From Streptomyces calvus (GTDB lineage: Bacteria > Actinomycetota > Actinomycetes > Streptomycetales > Streptomycetaceae): 64,000 bases of DNA. The stretch lies in the NCBI RefSeq assembly GCF_006782915.1, contig NZ_VCNP01000009.1, positions 155,062 to 219,061 on the forward strand, given 5' to 3'. The translations under genes were made by a program, and so were the position numbers. Below are positions 44,285-52,432 of this stretch, in pieces. Numbering within the stretch: position 1 is the first letter of the stretch; each line of letters opens with the position of its first letter. The notes beneath the pieces are model-generated. The model did not search any database and was not told the DNA's origin. It saw nothing but the letters and a program-made list of their open reading frames with translations.

Positions 44285-44634
44285 GCAACACCTTCCGAGT
44301 CCGGCCCCCCGGGTCCCGATGCTTGTTCGCGGACACATATTCAGTTCACCGGCCCCGCGGGTCGGGATGCCACACGGACACCGCACCCGCCCGGCCCAAT
44401 CCGTCCCGCCTTCCTGCCCCTGCCCGTGCCTCCTGCACCGGTCGGCGGGTCACCGTTCACACGGCGGCGGACCGCTCGGCGCGACGCGCGGAACGGCGCC
44501 GGAGGCTTCGTGAGGCCGTCGGCGGGCCGGTCGTCCGCTGTTCCGACGGCGTTGTCAGTGGCCCCCGATAGATTCCGTCACGTTCCGCCGCGGTGGCGTG
44601 AACGCCCCCTTTCGCATGCATGGGAGATGGTGCG
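44285..44634. other. Divergent intergenic region upstream of the SWIM operon
   Basis: About 350 nt separate the CxxC protein gene and the SWIM operon. It should hold both promoters. I see no convincing -35/-10 pair, palindrome or riboswitch, and no credible small gene. Confidence 0.5.
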
Positions 44635-45135
44635 TTGTCGGTCTGGGAGAAGTCGAGCACGGCGCGGGTGGTGCCCTCCGCGCGGCCGCGCAAGCTGGCC
44701 AAGGTGCCGTTCGTGGAGCTGGCCGACGGGCGGCTGCAGGGTGTGGTGTCCAGTGGGTCGGACATCGGGCGGGTGTACGTGTCGTCGGTCGAGGCCGGTA
44801 CGTACGCGTTCGCGTGCAGCACCAACAACAACCGCCCGTGCGGCGGGGCGCACGGATGGTCCTGCAACCACATACGCGCACTGATCGGTGAGGCCGTGCT
44901 GCAGTACGGGGCCGACCGGGTGGCCCGGTACCTGAAGGTCGAGGTGGCCGGTGAGGCCGACGCCGGAACCCTCACCGACGCCATGACGTCGACGCGCCCG
45001 GCGCAGGGCGACAGTTCGGCCGCGGCCCAGGTGTTCAGCCGGTTCCTGCGGCACCTGGCGTACCTCGAACTCGCGCCGACCACCGCGCCGTTGCCCGAGA
45101 TGCACTGGTTCCCGACGACGAGGGCGGTGGCCTGA
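44635..45135 (+). CDS. SWIM zinc-finger protein (YehQ-like)
   Basis: About 166 aa. The SWIM-type zinc motif is in AFACSTNNNRPCGGAHGWSCNH, with Cys, Cys, Cys-x-His spaced as in short SWIM proteins of MoxR/vWA loci. A TTG at 44635 has GGGAGA 7 nt upstream and gives MSVWEKSSTARVV; an in-frame ATG at 44620 is the alternative but has no ribosome site. Its stop overlaps the next start (TGATG). It is first in a five-gene operon (SWIM, unknown, vWA, MoxR, DUF5682-like) and probably provides nucleic-acid or protein recognition. Confidence 0.83.
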   Translation: MSVWEKSSTARVVPSARPRKLAKVPFVELADGRLQGVVSSGSDIGRVYVSSVEAGTYAFACSTNNNRPCGGAHGWSCNHIRALIGEAVLQYGADRVARYLKVEVAGEADAGTLTDAMTSTRPAQGDSSAAAQVFSRFLRHLAYLELAPTTAPLPEMHWFPTTRAVA

Positions 45136-46526
45136 TGCGCACCGATCTGCTGACCGACACCGTCGACGGCCTCGACGAGGCCCTCGCCGCCGTGGACGCT
45201 TTCGACGAGACCCTCGTCGGCGGACTGCTCCGCCCGCAGCCGGCCCAGGCCGGAGGGCTGGCCGGGCTCGCCGACGCCGTCGCCGGGTCGCCGCTGGCCG
45301 GGCGGGTCGCCGAGGCGGCCGAGAAGACGGCCGCCGGGTCCGCCGGCGAGGAGCACTTCGTGGCGCTCGCCGCCGCGCGCACCGCCCTGCTCGGCTCCGT
45401 GCACGACGCGCTCCTCGTGCGGGTCGAGGAGGCCGTCGGGCGGCCGTGCGCCGCGGAGGGTGCCGCGCCGGCCGGTGACGGCGAGCACGCGGTGAACCTG
45501 CATGCCGCCGCCCGCACCTGGCTGTGCGACCTGGCGCGGGCCGGGTGGCAGGGCATCGACCACGAACTGGTCGGCGGCGCCGCGCCCGTCGTGTCCGCGA
45601 TGCTGCCCGACCCGGCGCTGCGCCGCCTCGCGACGCTGCTCGACGGTTTCGCCGCCGAACTGGCCGCCTCCTGCCCCGGCGCGACCCTGGAGCGTGTTCC
45701 GGTACGCCGCTGGGCCGACCTGTGGACGCGGGCCGTGCTGCTGACCCTGCCCGGCGCGGTCACCACCTCCCCGACCGAGGAGGTGACGGGGCGTCTGCTG
45801 CCGCTCGGAGTCGACGTGCAGGAGCACGCCACCGCCGTACAGGCACAGGTGCACGCCGTGTTCGAGCCGGCGGACGGAGGGACTCCGCGGCTGGTGCGGG
45901 CCAGTGTGTCCGCGCCGAAGCCGGACACGGTCGTCGGGGCCGGGCTGTGGCAGCTGCTGCGGCCGCACATGTCCCTGCTGGCCGCGGTCGGCGAGGGACG
46001 GGCCGTGGAACTCGACGCGATGCCCGTCACCGCCGACGGTGACCTGGTGTGGGACGACACACGCGCCCGGACCGGAGAGCCCGCCGAGGTGTTCACCACC
46101 GCACGCGTCGCCCTGCCCACCGCGTCGGCCGCCGCGACCGCGCCCCTGGACCGGCATCCGGCCCGGATAGCGGTGCCCGTGCTGCTCGAGGGGTACACCG
46201 TGGAGGAGGACGAGGACGGGACGGCGTTCCGGGTCGCCGGGCAGCGGCTCGCGGTCGACACCGACCGGGCTCCGGCCGCCGGACCGCTCACCGCGGAGGT
46301 GGTCGCCTCGTCCGTGGCCTGCCTGGCGCTGCTGCGCTGGGACGCCGGGGAGTTCCTGCTCCAGCCGCTCGCCGTCGAGCGGACCGTGCGGAAGAAGCCC
46401 GTCGCCGTGCACGCCGGCGCCTGGGCCGGGGGCACCACCGACAAGGCGGGCGTGCGGGCCGAGAAGGCGGCCACCGAGGCCGTCAAGGTGCTGCGCGAGC
46501 GTGCCGGAAGGCTGCTGCGGAAATGA
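45135..46526 (+). CDS. Uncharacterised protein of the SWIM-vWA-MoxR operon
   Basis: A 463-aa cytoplasmic protein, Ala/Val/Leu-rich, with no membrane helix. It begins MRTDLLTDTVDGLDEALAAVDAF and ends with a basic helix (KAATEAVKVLRERAGRLLRK). Similar proteins lie between SWIM and vWA genes in other actinobacteria. No enzymatic motif is visible. It is coupled at both ends (TGATG and ATGA), which implies a fixed ratio with the SWIM and vWA proteins. Confidence 0.8.
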   Translation: MRTDLLTDTVDGLDEALAAVDAFDETLVGGLLRPQPAQAGGLAGLADAVAGSPLAGRVAEAAEKTAAGSAGEEHFVALAAARTALLGSVHDALLVRVEEAVGRPCAAEGAAPAGDGEHAVNLHAAARTWLCDLARAGWQGIDHELVGGAAPVVSAMLPDPALRRLATLLDGFAAELAASCPGATLERVPVRRWADLWTRAVLLTLPGAVTTSPTEEVTGRLLPLGVDVQEHATAVQAQVHAVFEPADGGTPRLVRASVSAPKPDTVVGAGLWQLLRPHMSLLAAVGEGRAVELDAMPVTADGDLVWDDTRARTGEPAEVFTTARVALPTASAAATAPLDRHPARIAVPVLLEGYTVEEDEDGTAFRVAGQRLAVDTDRAPAAGPLTAEVVASSVACLALLRWDAGEFLLQPLAVERTVRKKPVAVHAGAWAGGTTDKAGVRAEKAATEAVKVLRERAGRLLRK

Positions 46527-47941
46527 GCGAGCAGAGCATCGACGGGGCGCCGGCCCCGGATCCGTACGACAACCGGCGGCAGGTGCTGTACTGGCGGCTG
46601 CTGGCCCGGCTCTTCGACCCGGAGGAGCAGGCGTCCCTGGAGTCGGCCAGTCTCGCCGTCGTCGAGGACATCGGCCTGCCGTCCGCGCTGCTCGACCCGG
46701 GCGCGTCCGTCGATTCCGTGGTGCAGCGGCATCCGGAGCTGGCCGAGGAGTTCGACGGGCTGATGACGCCCGAGCCGGACGAGGACGGTGAACGCGACCG
46801 GGCCGCCGAGGTGCGGCGCGCCGCGCTCGCCTCGAAGGTCCTGCTGAACGTCTTCGCCCCGCACTCCGGTACGGTCACCGCCGGGCAGCTGGCGCGCTGG
46901 CAGTCCGACGCGGGCTGGCTGGAGCGGGCGCTGGGCTGCCGTCCCGGTGAACTGCGCGGCGGTCGCGCGGGCGGCCGTACCGGCGGAACGGGCGTCGGCC
47001 CGACCGGTACCGGCCTCGGCGGGGCCACGCCCGACCTCAGCCGGCTGGTGCCCGAGATCGGACCGGAGCTCGGCTCGATCGAGGCGGGTCTCGTCAAGCG
47101 CATGCATCTGCGCGAGGTCCTGGCCGACCCGCAGCTGGCCTCCCAGCTGACGCCGAGCATGTCCCTGATCGAGCAGTTGCTGCGCGACAAGGACAACCTG
47201 TCGGGCGTGGCCCTGGCCAACGCCAAGGCGCTGATCCGGCGTTACGTCGACGAGGTCGCCCAGGTGCTGCGCACACAGGTGGAGAAGTCCACGGTCGGTG
47301 ACATCGACCGCTCGGTGCCGCCCAAGCGGGTCTTCCGCAACCTCGACATCGACCGGACCATCTGGAAGAACCTCACCAACTGGGACCCGGAGGAGGAGCG
47401 GCTCTACGTCGACCGCCTCTACTACCGGCACACCAGCCGCAAGACGACGCCGCAGCGCCTGATCGTGGTCGTGGACCAGTCGGGATCCATGGTCGACTCG
47501 ATGGTCAACTGCACCATCCTGGCTTCCATCTTCGCCGGACTGCCGAAGGTCGACGTCCATCTGATCGCCTACGACACCCAGGCTCTGGACCTTACGCCGT
47601 GGTCGCACGACCCGTTCGAGACGCTGCTGCGCACCAAGCTCGGCGGCGGTACCGACGGCACCGTCGCGATGACACTCGCCCAGCCGAAGATCGCCGAGCC
47701 GCGCAACACCGTCGTGGTGTGGATCTCCGACTTCTACGAATGGCGGAGCGAGGAGCTGTTCGAGAGCATGGCCGCCATCCACCGCTCGGGAGCGAAGTTC
47801 ATCCCGGTGGGTTCGGTGACGAGCGCCGGCCGCGGCAGCGTCAATCCCTGGTTCCGGGAGAAGTTCAAGGACCTCGGTACGCCGGTGATCTCCGGCCACA
47901 TCAAGAAGCTCGTGCACGAACTCAAGACGTTCCTCACCTGA
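46523..47941 (+). CDS. von Willebrand factor A domain protein (YehP-like)
   Basis: A 472-aa protein. The C-terminal vWA domain (about 310-472) has a full metal-ion-dependent adhesion site: Asp318-x-Ser320-x-Ser322 (DQSGS), Thr near 377 (GGGTDG) and Asp403 (WISDF). The N-terminal 300 residues are mostly helical with a Gly-rich segment at 146-170. vWA proteins of this class pair with a MoxR AAA+ ATPase to remodel partner proteins. The start overlaps the previous stop (ATGA), and the MoxR gene follows after 72 nt. Confidence 0.92.
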   Translation: MSEQSIDGAPAPDPYDNRRQVLYWRLLARLFDPEEQASLESASLAVVEDIGLPSALLDPGASVDSVVQRHPELAEEFDGLMTPEPDEDGERDRAAEVRRAALASKVLLNVFAPHSGTVTAGQLARWQSDAGWLERALGCRPGELRGGRAGGRTGGTGVGPTGTGLGGATPDLSRLVPEIGPELGSIEAGLVKRMHLREVLADPQLASQLTPSMSLIEQLLRDKDNLSGVALANAKALIRRYVDEVAQVLRTQVEKSTVGDIDRSVPPKRVFRNLDIDRTIWKNLTNWDPEEERLYVDRLYYRHTSRKTTPQRLIVVVDQSGSMVDSMVNCTILASIFAGLPKVDVHLIAYDTQALDLTPWSHDPFETLLRTKLGGGTDGTVAMTLAQPKIAEPRNTVVVWISDFYEWRSEELFESMAAIHRSGAKFIPVGSVTSAGRGSVNPWFREKFKDLGTPVISGHIKKLVHELKTFLT

Positions 47942-48013
47942 TCGGGGCCGCGCCGCGTCCGGCACGGACGCGCCCCGTTCCCTCACCGATCACCGTACGA
48001 AAGGCCTACCCCC

Positions 48014-49138
48014 ATGTCCGACCTGCTGCGTGCCCCCGCCGAGATCAAGTACGCCGAGGAACTCGACTGGCTGGAGTCGATCGACGACAACCCCAAGCCG
48101 TTCTCGTGGCGCCTGTCGCCGAAGATGGTCCGCCTGTTCATCTGCGGCTCCGAGCGGTCCGACGGCCTGGACCGGGAGATCTCGCAGAAGTGGTTCGGCG
48201 ACCGCAGTTTCGTGGAGCGGTCCATCGTCACGCTCGCCTCCGACCGCGGTCTGCTGCTCATCGGTGACCCCGGCACGGGCAAGAGCTGGCTGGCCGAGCT
48301 GCTGTCCGCCGCGATCTGCCGCAACTCCACGCTGGTGGTGCAGGGCACGGCGGGCACGACCGAGGACCACATCAAGTACTCGTGGAACGTGTCGATGGTC
48401 ATCGCCAAGGGGCAGTCACGGGAGTCGATGATCCCCTCGCCGATCATGACCGCGATGGAGGCCGGCTCCATCGGCCGGTTCGAGGAGCTGACCCGCTCCA
48501 CCAGCGACGTCCAGGACGCGCTGATCTCCATTCTCTCCGAGAAGTACATCTCCGTCCCGGAGCTGGAGAGCGGCGGCGGTGACGACAACATCGTCTTCGC
48601 CAAGCCCGGCTTCTCCGTCATCGCCACGGCCAACAGCCGCGACCGGGGCGTCAACGACCTGTCGTCCGCGCTGAAGCGCCGCTTCAACTTCGTCCGCATC
48701 CCCGTGGTGACGAACAAGAAGAGCGAGGCGGAGATCGTGCGCTTCCGCACCGAGGAACTGCTGCGCCGCCACGCGATCGAACTGGACGTGCCGCCGACCC
48801 TGCTGGACGTGCTGCTGCAGAGCTTCGCCGACCTGCGGGCGTCCGCCGCCGCGGCCGGCAGCGACGACGAGAAGCTGGAGTCGGCACTGTCGACGGCCGA
48901 GCAGATCGGTGTGCTGGAGGACGCCGTGCTGCACAGCAACTTCTTCGGCGAGCGCACCCTCACCGCGCGCACCCTGGCCTCGTCACTGGTCGGGTCCCTC
49001 ACCCGGCGCGAGCCCGAGGACCTGGCCATCTTCAACAAGTACCTGCACGGCGTCGTCGAGCCGCGCAGCAAGGAGGAGGGCGGCTCCTGGCCCGAGTTCC
49101 TGGAGGGCGGCCGCGACGCGATCGCCACGCTGTCATGA
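48014..49138 (+). CDS. MoxR-type AAA+ ATPase (YehL-like)
   Basis: A 374-aa AAA+ protein. Walker A is GDPGTGKS at 84-91, sensor 1 is Asn207 (ATANSRDRG) and the arginine-finger region is ALKRRF near 219-224. The usual Walker B DE is replaced by RFEE (155-158), as in the YehL-like branch. MoxR ATPases act as chaperones with a vWA partner, which is encoded just upstream. The stop overlaps the DUF5682-like start (ATGA). Confidence 0.92.
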   Translation: MSDLLRAPAEIKYAEELDWLESIDDNPKPFSWRLSPKMVRLFICGSERSDGLDREISQKWFGDRSFVERSIVTLASDRGLLLIGDPGTGKSWLAELLSAAICRNSTLVVQGTAGTTEDHIKYSWNVSMVIAKGQSRESMIPSPIMTAMEAGSIGRFEELTRSTSDVQDALISILSEKYISVPELESGGGDDNIVFAKPGFSVIATANSRDRGVNDLSSALKRRFNFVRIPVVTNKKSEAEIVRFRTEELLRRHAIELDVPPTLLDVLLQSFADLRASAAAAGSDDEKLESALSTAEQIGVLEDAVLHSNFFGERTLTARTLASSLVGSLTRREPEDLAIFNKYLHGVVEPRSKEEGGSWPEFLEGGRDAIATLS

Positions 49139-52080
49139 GCGGGTCCCACGAGAACAGCGCGTTCGCGGCGCTGCGCGGTCAGCTCCAGGACGCGGCCGCC
49201 ACGTTCGCGGACGGGCCGGGCGCGCTGGAGGGCATCCTGCTCGGCATGGTCGACGACGTCGACCGCGCGGCGCGCGAGCCACTGGAGATCTTCCCCGTCT
49301 GCCACCACTCCCCCGCCTCCGCGCTCGCCATGGCCCGCCGGCTGCGCGAGAAGCAGCCCAAGGTCGTCTACCTGGAGCTGTGCGAGGACATGGCGCCGCT
49401 CCTGACCGAGCTGCGCAACTGCCGGCTCCCGGTGGCGCTGCAGGCGTTCGCCGGTGACGTCGACGGCTTCCCCGCCCAGTGGGCGCCGCTGTCGGTCGTC
49501 GCACCGATCACGGAGGCGTCGGCCGAGTACCAGGCCATCGCGTACGCGCTCGACACCCCCGACGTCGAACTGGTCCTGGTCGACCGGTCCTCGGACCACG
49601 TCTTCCGGTGGGACCGGCGCGACGAGCTCACCCAGGAGACGGAGACGGAGGCGAGCGCCTCTGAGAAGCCGGCCGAGGCGGCGCTGCACGGCGAGGCCGT
49701 CGGCGTGGAGATCGGTGACCTGCGGCCGCGGTTCGCCGAACTGGAGGAGCACCTGCTGCGGCACGGCAAGGTGCGGCACTGGTCGGAGTGGTGGCACCAG
49801 TACGTGGAGGTGCCGCTGGGCACCAGCGACCACGACACCTACCGGCAGGTCATGTTCCTCATCGGCAGCCTGTTCCGGCGGCTCGCCCCCGGTGACGGCG
49901 ACCGGGTGCGGGTGGACGAGGACCGCGAGCGGTACATGTGGACCCGGATGCGTGAGCACCTGGCGGCGACCGGCACGGACCCGGCGGACTGCCTGTACGT
50001 GTGCGGCGCGTTCCACGCGGCCAGCCGTGTCGAGGAGTTCGGCGTGGACGGCTCCGCCGGCACGTTCACGATCTCCCCGCGCACCGGCACCACTTGGCAG
50101 TACGGGCTGATCCCGTCCAGTCACGCGGCGATAGAGGCGCAGTTCGGCCTCGCGTCGGGCTCGGTGTCGATCGCCTCGACGGAGTGGACGAAGAGCCTGA
50201 AACGTACCCGGGTGCAGCCGTACCGGCTGGCGGGTCAGGCCGGCACGAAGCCGTCCCGGGCGAAGAAGACGCCGGGCAGGAAGACCGCGGCCGGGGTGGT
50301 CCTCACTCCGGCTCCGGATCCGGCCGGTGCGGACCGGCTGACCGGATTCCTGCAGCGGCCGCCGGTGCTCGACCGGCTCGACGAGGCCGAACTGCTCGGC
50401 TGGTCGGTGGACATCGTGCGCGCGGCCCGGCGCAACGGTTACCTCGCCTCCACCGCCGACGCCATCGCCGTCTTCGAGACGTCGATCCTGCTCGCCGGCA
50501 TGCGGGACCGGGCCAAGCCGACGCCGTACGACTTCCAGGACGCGGCGGTCACCTGCATCGAGAAGGACCGCGTGCCCGGGCGGCGGGACGTGCGGCGCCT
50601 CGTCGAGATCATGATGGGCGGCGACCGCATCGGGCAGGTGGGCTACGAGTCGCTGCCGCCGCTCGCCCGCGACGTGTACGACCGGCTGGCGCCGCTGGAG
50701 TTGAAGCTCCAGCAGCGGGGTGTGCAGCGGGCCCTGCTGGACCTGGCCGCCCGTCCGGAGCTCCAGGCGTGTTCCGATGTGCTGTGGATGCTGCGCAGGC
50801 TGATGCCGCACGGCGCGGCGCGGCCCATCATGGGCGAGCGGCGGCTCGGCGAGCGGTCGGTCCAGGAGTCCTGGGACCTGGCGCTGGGCACCCACCAGCG
50901 GGCCCTCATCGAGCTCGGCTACGAGGGCGTCAGCCTGGAACAGGTGCTGGAGCAGCGGCTGCGGCGCGAGGCGTACGGGCCGCAGGCGACGACCGCGACC
51001 GTGCTGGCCGCGGTGGAGGACGCGACGCTGTACCTGGGCAGCCGCCGCCTGGCCGACGAACTCGGCACGCACGCGCTGAAGGTGCTGGCCGCGGAGCGCA
51101 CGGTCGACGGGGCGCCGGAGGTGCTGCGGCGGGTGCGTGCGCTGCTGGCGTACTACCGCACCAACGAGCCGGTGCTGCCGGCGTGGATCGAGGCGTTCAC
51201 CAAGACCGGGTACGCCCACTACTGCACGCTGCTGCCGACGGCGTTCCGCGACGAGGACGCGACGGTGGGGCAGGTCGCGGCGATGCTGGGCTTCCTGTTC
51301 AGCATGGAGAGCCTGGCGCTGTCGCTGGGCTGCGACCGCACCCAGCTGGAGCTCGCGGTCGCCCAGTCCCACCCCGAGGACCCGGCGAAGACGGCACTGC
51401 TGTGGGCGGCGCAGGTGCAGCTCGGCACACTGTCCCGCACCGAACTGCGGGACCGCTGCGCCGAGTTGTTGGACAACCCGCTGGTGGTACCCACCTATCC
51501 GCGCTACCTCAGCGGCTTCGTGCACGCGCTGGAGCCGGTGCCGGGGCTCGCGGACGTGGTGGTGGAGGCGGTGTCGAACGCGTTCGCGCGGCTGCCGGAC
51601 CCGGTGCTGCTGCCGTGGCTGCCACGGCTGATCACCACCCTGCGCTCGGGCGCGGCGGACCTGGCCCCGCGGCTGATCCGCGAGGCCGGGCGGATCTTCC
51701 CGGCCCGGCTGGCGGCACTGGACGCGTGGATACCGCCGTGGCGGGCCCCGCAGACGGACCCGTTCGCCGCCCGCAGAGCACCGCAGCCGGACACCCCGCA
51801 GGGCGCCACCCTGCTCCGGGCCCGCCCGGCGACGTGCGACGCGGTCGCGGACCTGCTGGGCTGCACGGAGGGCTGGTCCCGGCCCGGCACCCCGGCGCCG
51901 CCCCCGTCGGGCGTGGGCCTGCTGTCGGCGCACCCTGCGGCGTGCGACGCGGTGGCGGGGCTGCTGGGCTGCGACGGCGAGTGGACGGCGACCGGCCCCG
52001 TGCCATCGGCCGCCACCACCCTCACCACCCGCCATCCGGCCACGGCACAGGCACTGGACTCCCTGCTCACCGGCCACTGA
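49135..52080 (+). CDS. DUF5682-like large protein (YehM-like)
   Basis: A 981-aa cytoplasmic protein, last gene of the operon. The N-terminal domain has FPVCHHSPASALAMARRLRE (residues 53-72) and VYLELCEDMAPLL, a pattern recalling TraB/PrgY or Tiki-like folds, followed by HWSEWWHQYVE and VCGAFHAAS. The middle and C-terminal parts are all-helical. The last 90 residues hold three copies of a short helical repeat, two of them containing CDAVAxLLGC. The function is unknown; fixed association with MoxR and vWA suggests it is the effector or client. Confidence 0.86.
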   Translation: MSGSHENSAFAALRGQLQDAAATFADGPGALEGILLGMVDDVDRAAREPLEIFPVCHHSPASALAMARRLREKQPKVVYLELCEDMAPLLTELRNCRLPVALQAFAGDVDGFPAQWAPLSVVAPITEASAEYQAIAYALDTPDVELVLVDRSSDHVFRWDRRDELTQETETEASASEKPAEAALHGEAVGVEIGDLRPRFAELEEHLLRHGKVRHWSEWWHQYVEVPLGTSDHDTYRQVMFLIGSLFRRLAPGDGDRVRVDEDRERYMWTRMREHLAATGTDPADCLYVCGAFHAASRVEEFGVDGSAGTFTISPRTGTTWQYGLIPSSHAAIEAQFGLASGSVSIASTEWTKSLKRTRVQPYRLAGQAGTKPSRAKKTPGRKTAAGVVLTPAPDPAGADRLTGFLQRPPVLDRLDEAELLGWSVDIVRAARRNGYLASTADAIAVFETSILLAGMRDRAKPTPYDFQDAAVTCIEKDRVPGRRDVRRLVEIMMGGDRIGQVGYESLPPLARDVYDRLAPLELKLQQRGVQRALLDLAARPELQACSDVLWMLRRLMPHGAARPIMGERRLGERSVQESWDLALGTHQRALIELGYEGVSLEQVLEQRLRREAYGPQATTATVLAAVEDATLYLGSRRLADELGTHALKVLAAERTVDGAPEVLRRVRALLAYYRTNEPVLPAWIEAFTKTGYAHYCTLLPTAFRDEDATVGQVAAMLGFLFSMESLALSLGCDRTQLELAVAQSHPEDPAKTALLWAAQVQLGTLSRTELRDRCAELLDNPLVVPTYPRYLSGFVHALEPVPGLADVVVEAVSNAFARLPDPVLLPWLPRLITTLRSGAADLAPRLIREAGRIFPARLAALDAWIPPWRAPQTDPFAARRAPQPDTPQGATLLRARPATCDAVADLLGCTEGWSRPGTPAPPPSGVGLLSAHPAACDAVAGLLGCDGEWTATGPVPSAATTLTTRHPATAQALDSLLTGH

Positions 52081-52086
52081 CGACGA

Positions 52087-52115
52087 GGCCGGGTCCCGGA
52101 CCACGGGACCCGGCC
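52087..52115 (+). terminator. Strong hairpin terminator of the MoxR-vWA operon
   Basis: A perfect 12-bp inverted repeat, GGCCGGGTCCCG and CGGGACCCGGCC, around the loop GACCA. It begins 7 nt after the DUF5682-like stop, which confirms the operon end. Confidence 0.85.
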
Positions 52116-52432
52116 GCAGCCGGGTCCACCGGCGCCGCCCAGTCCGTCGGCTGCCGAGATTTCGTCGGAGGAACGAGCCACAGTCTCATCCCGGTCCGGA
52201 CGGCTATCGTGGCGGCGCATTCGGCGCAGCGGGTGGGCCGCGGCGGTCGCCGCCCAGGAACCTTGACCGGGGCGTGCTGTGCGCCTGGTACGCGGGACCG
52301 GACATGCGTCTCGACGACCAGCTCGGCAGCGACAACGGCAGACGGTGGAGCACAACCACTTGTGCTGGGCGAACGGCTGTCGGCCGCGGACCACGGCACC
52401 CCTACAACGTCGAAGTCACGTCGGCGAGTCCG
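52116..52432. other. Convergent intergenic region
   Basis: About 320 nt between the operon terminator and the end of the helicase gene. Short frames exist on both strands but none shows a ribosome site or a recognisable domain. I see nothing further. Confidence 0.5.

Noticed and set aside
44457..47986. Long antisense frames across the SWIM, unknown and vWA genes
   Set aside because: Low-complexity shadows of coding sequence on the forward strand, with no recognisable motif.
47983..52104. A 1373-codon open frame antisense to the MoxR and DUF5682-like genes
   Set aside because: It mirrors the G/C-rich third positions of the real genes, shows no domain and lacks a ribosome site. The forward genes carry clear motifs.
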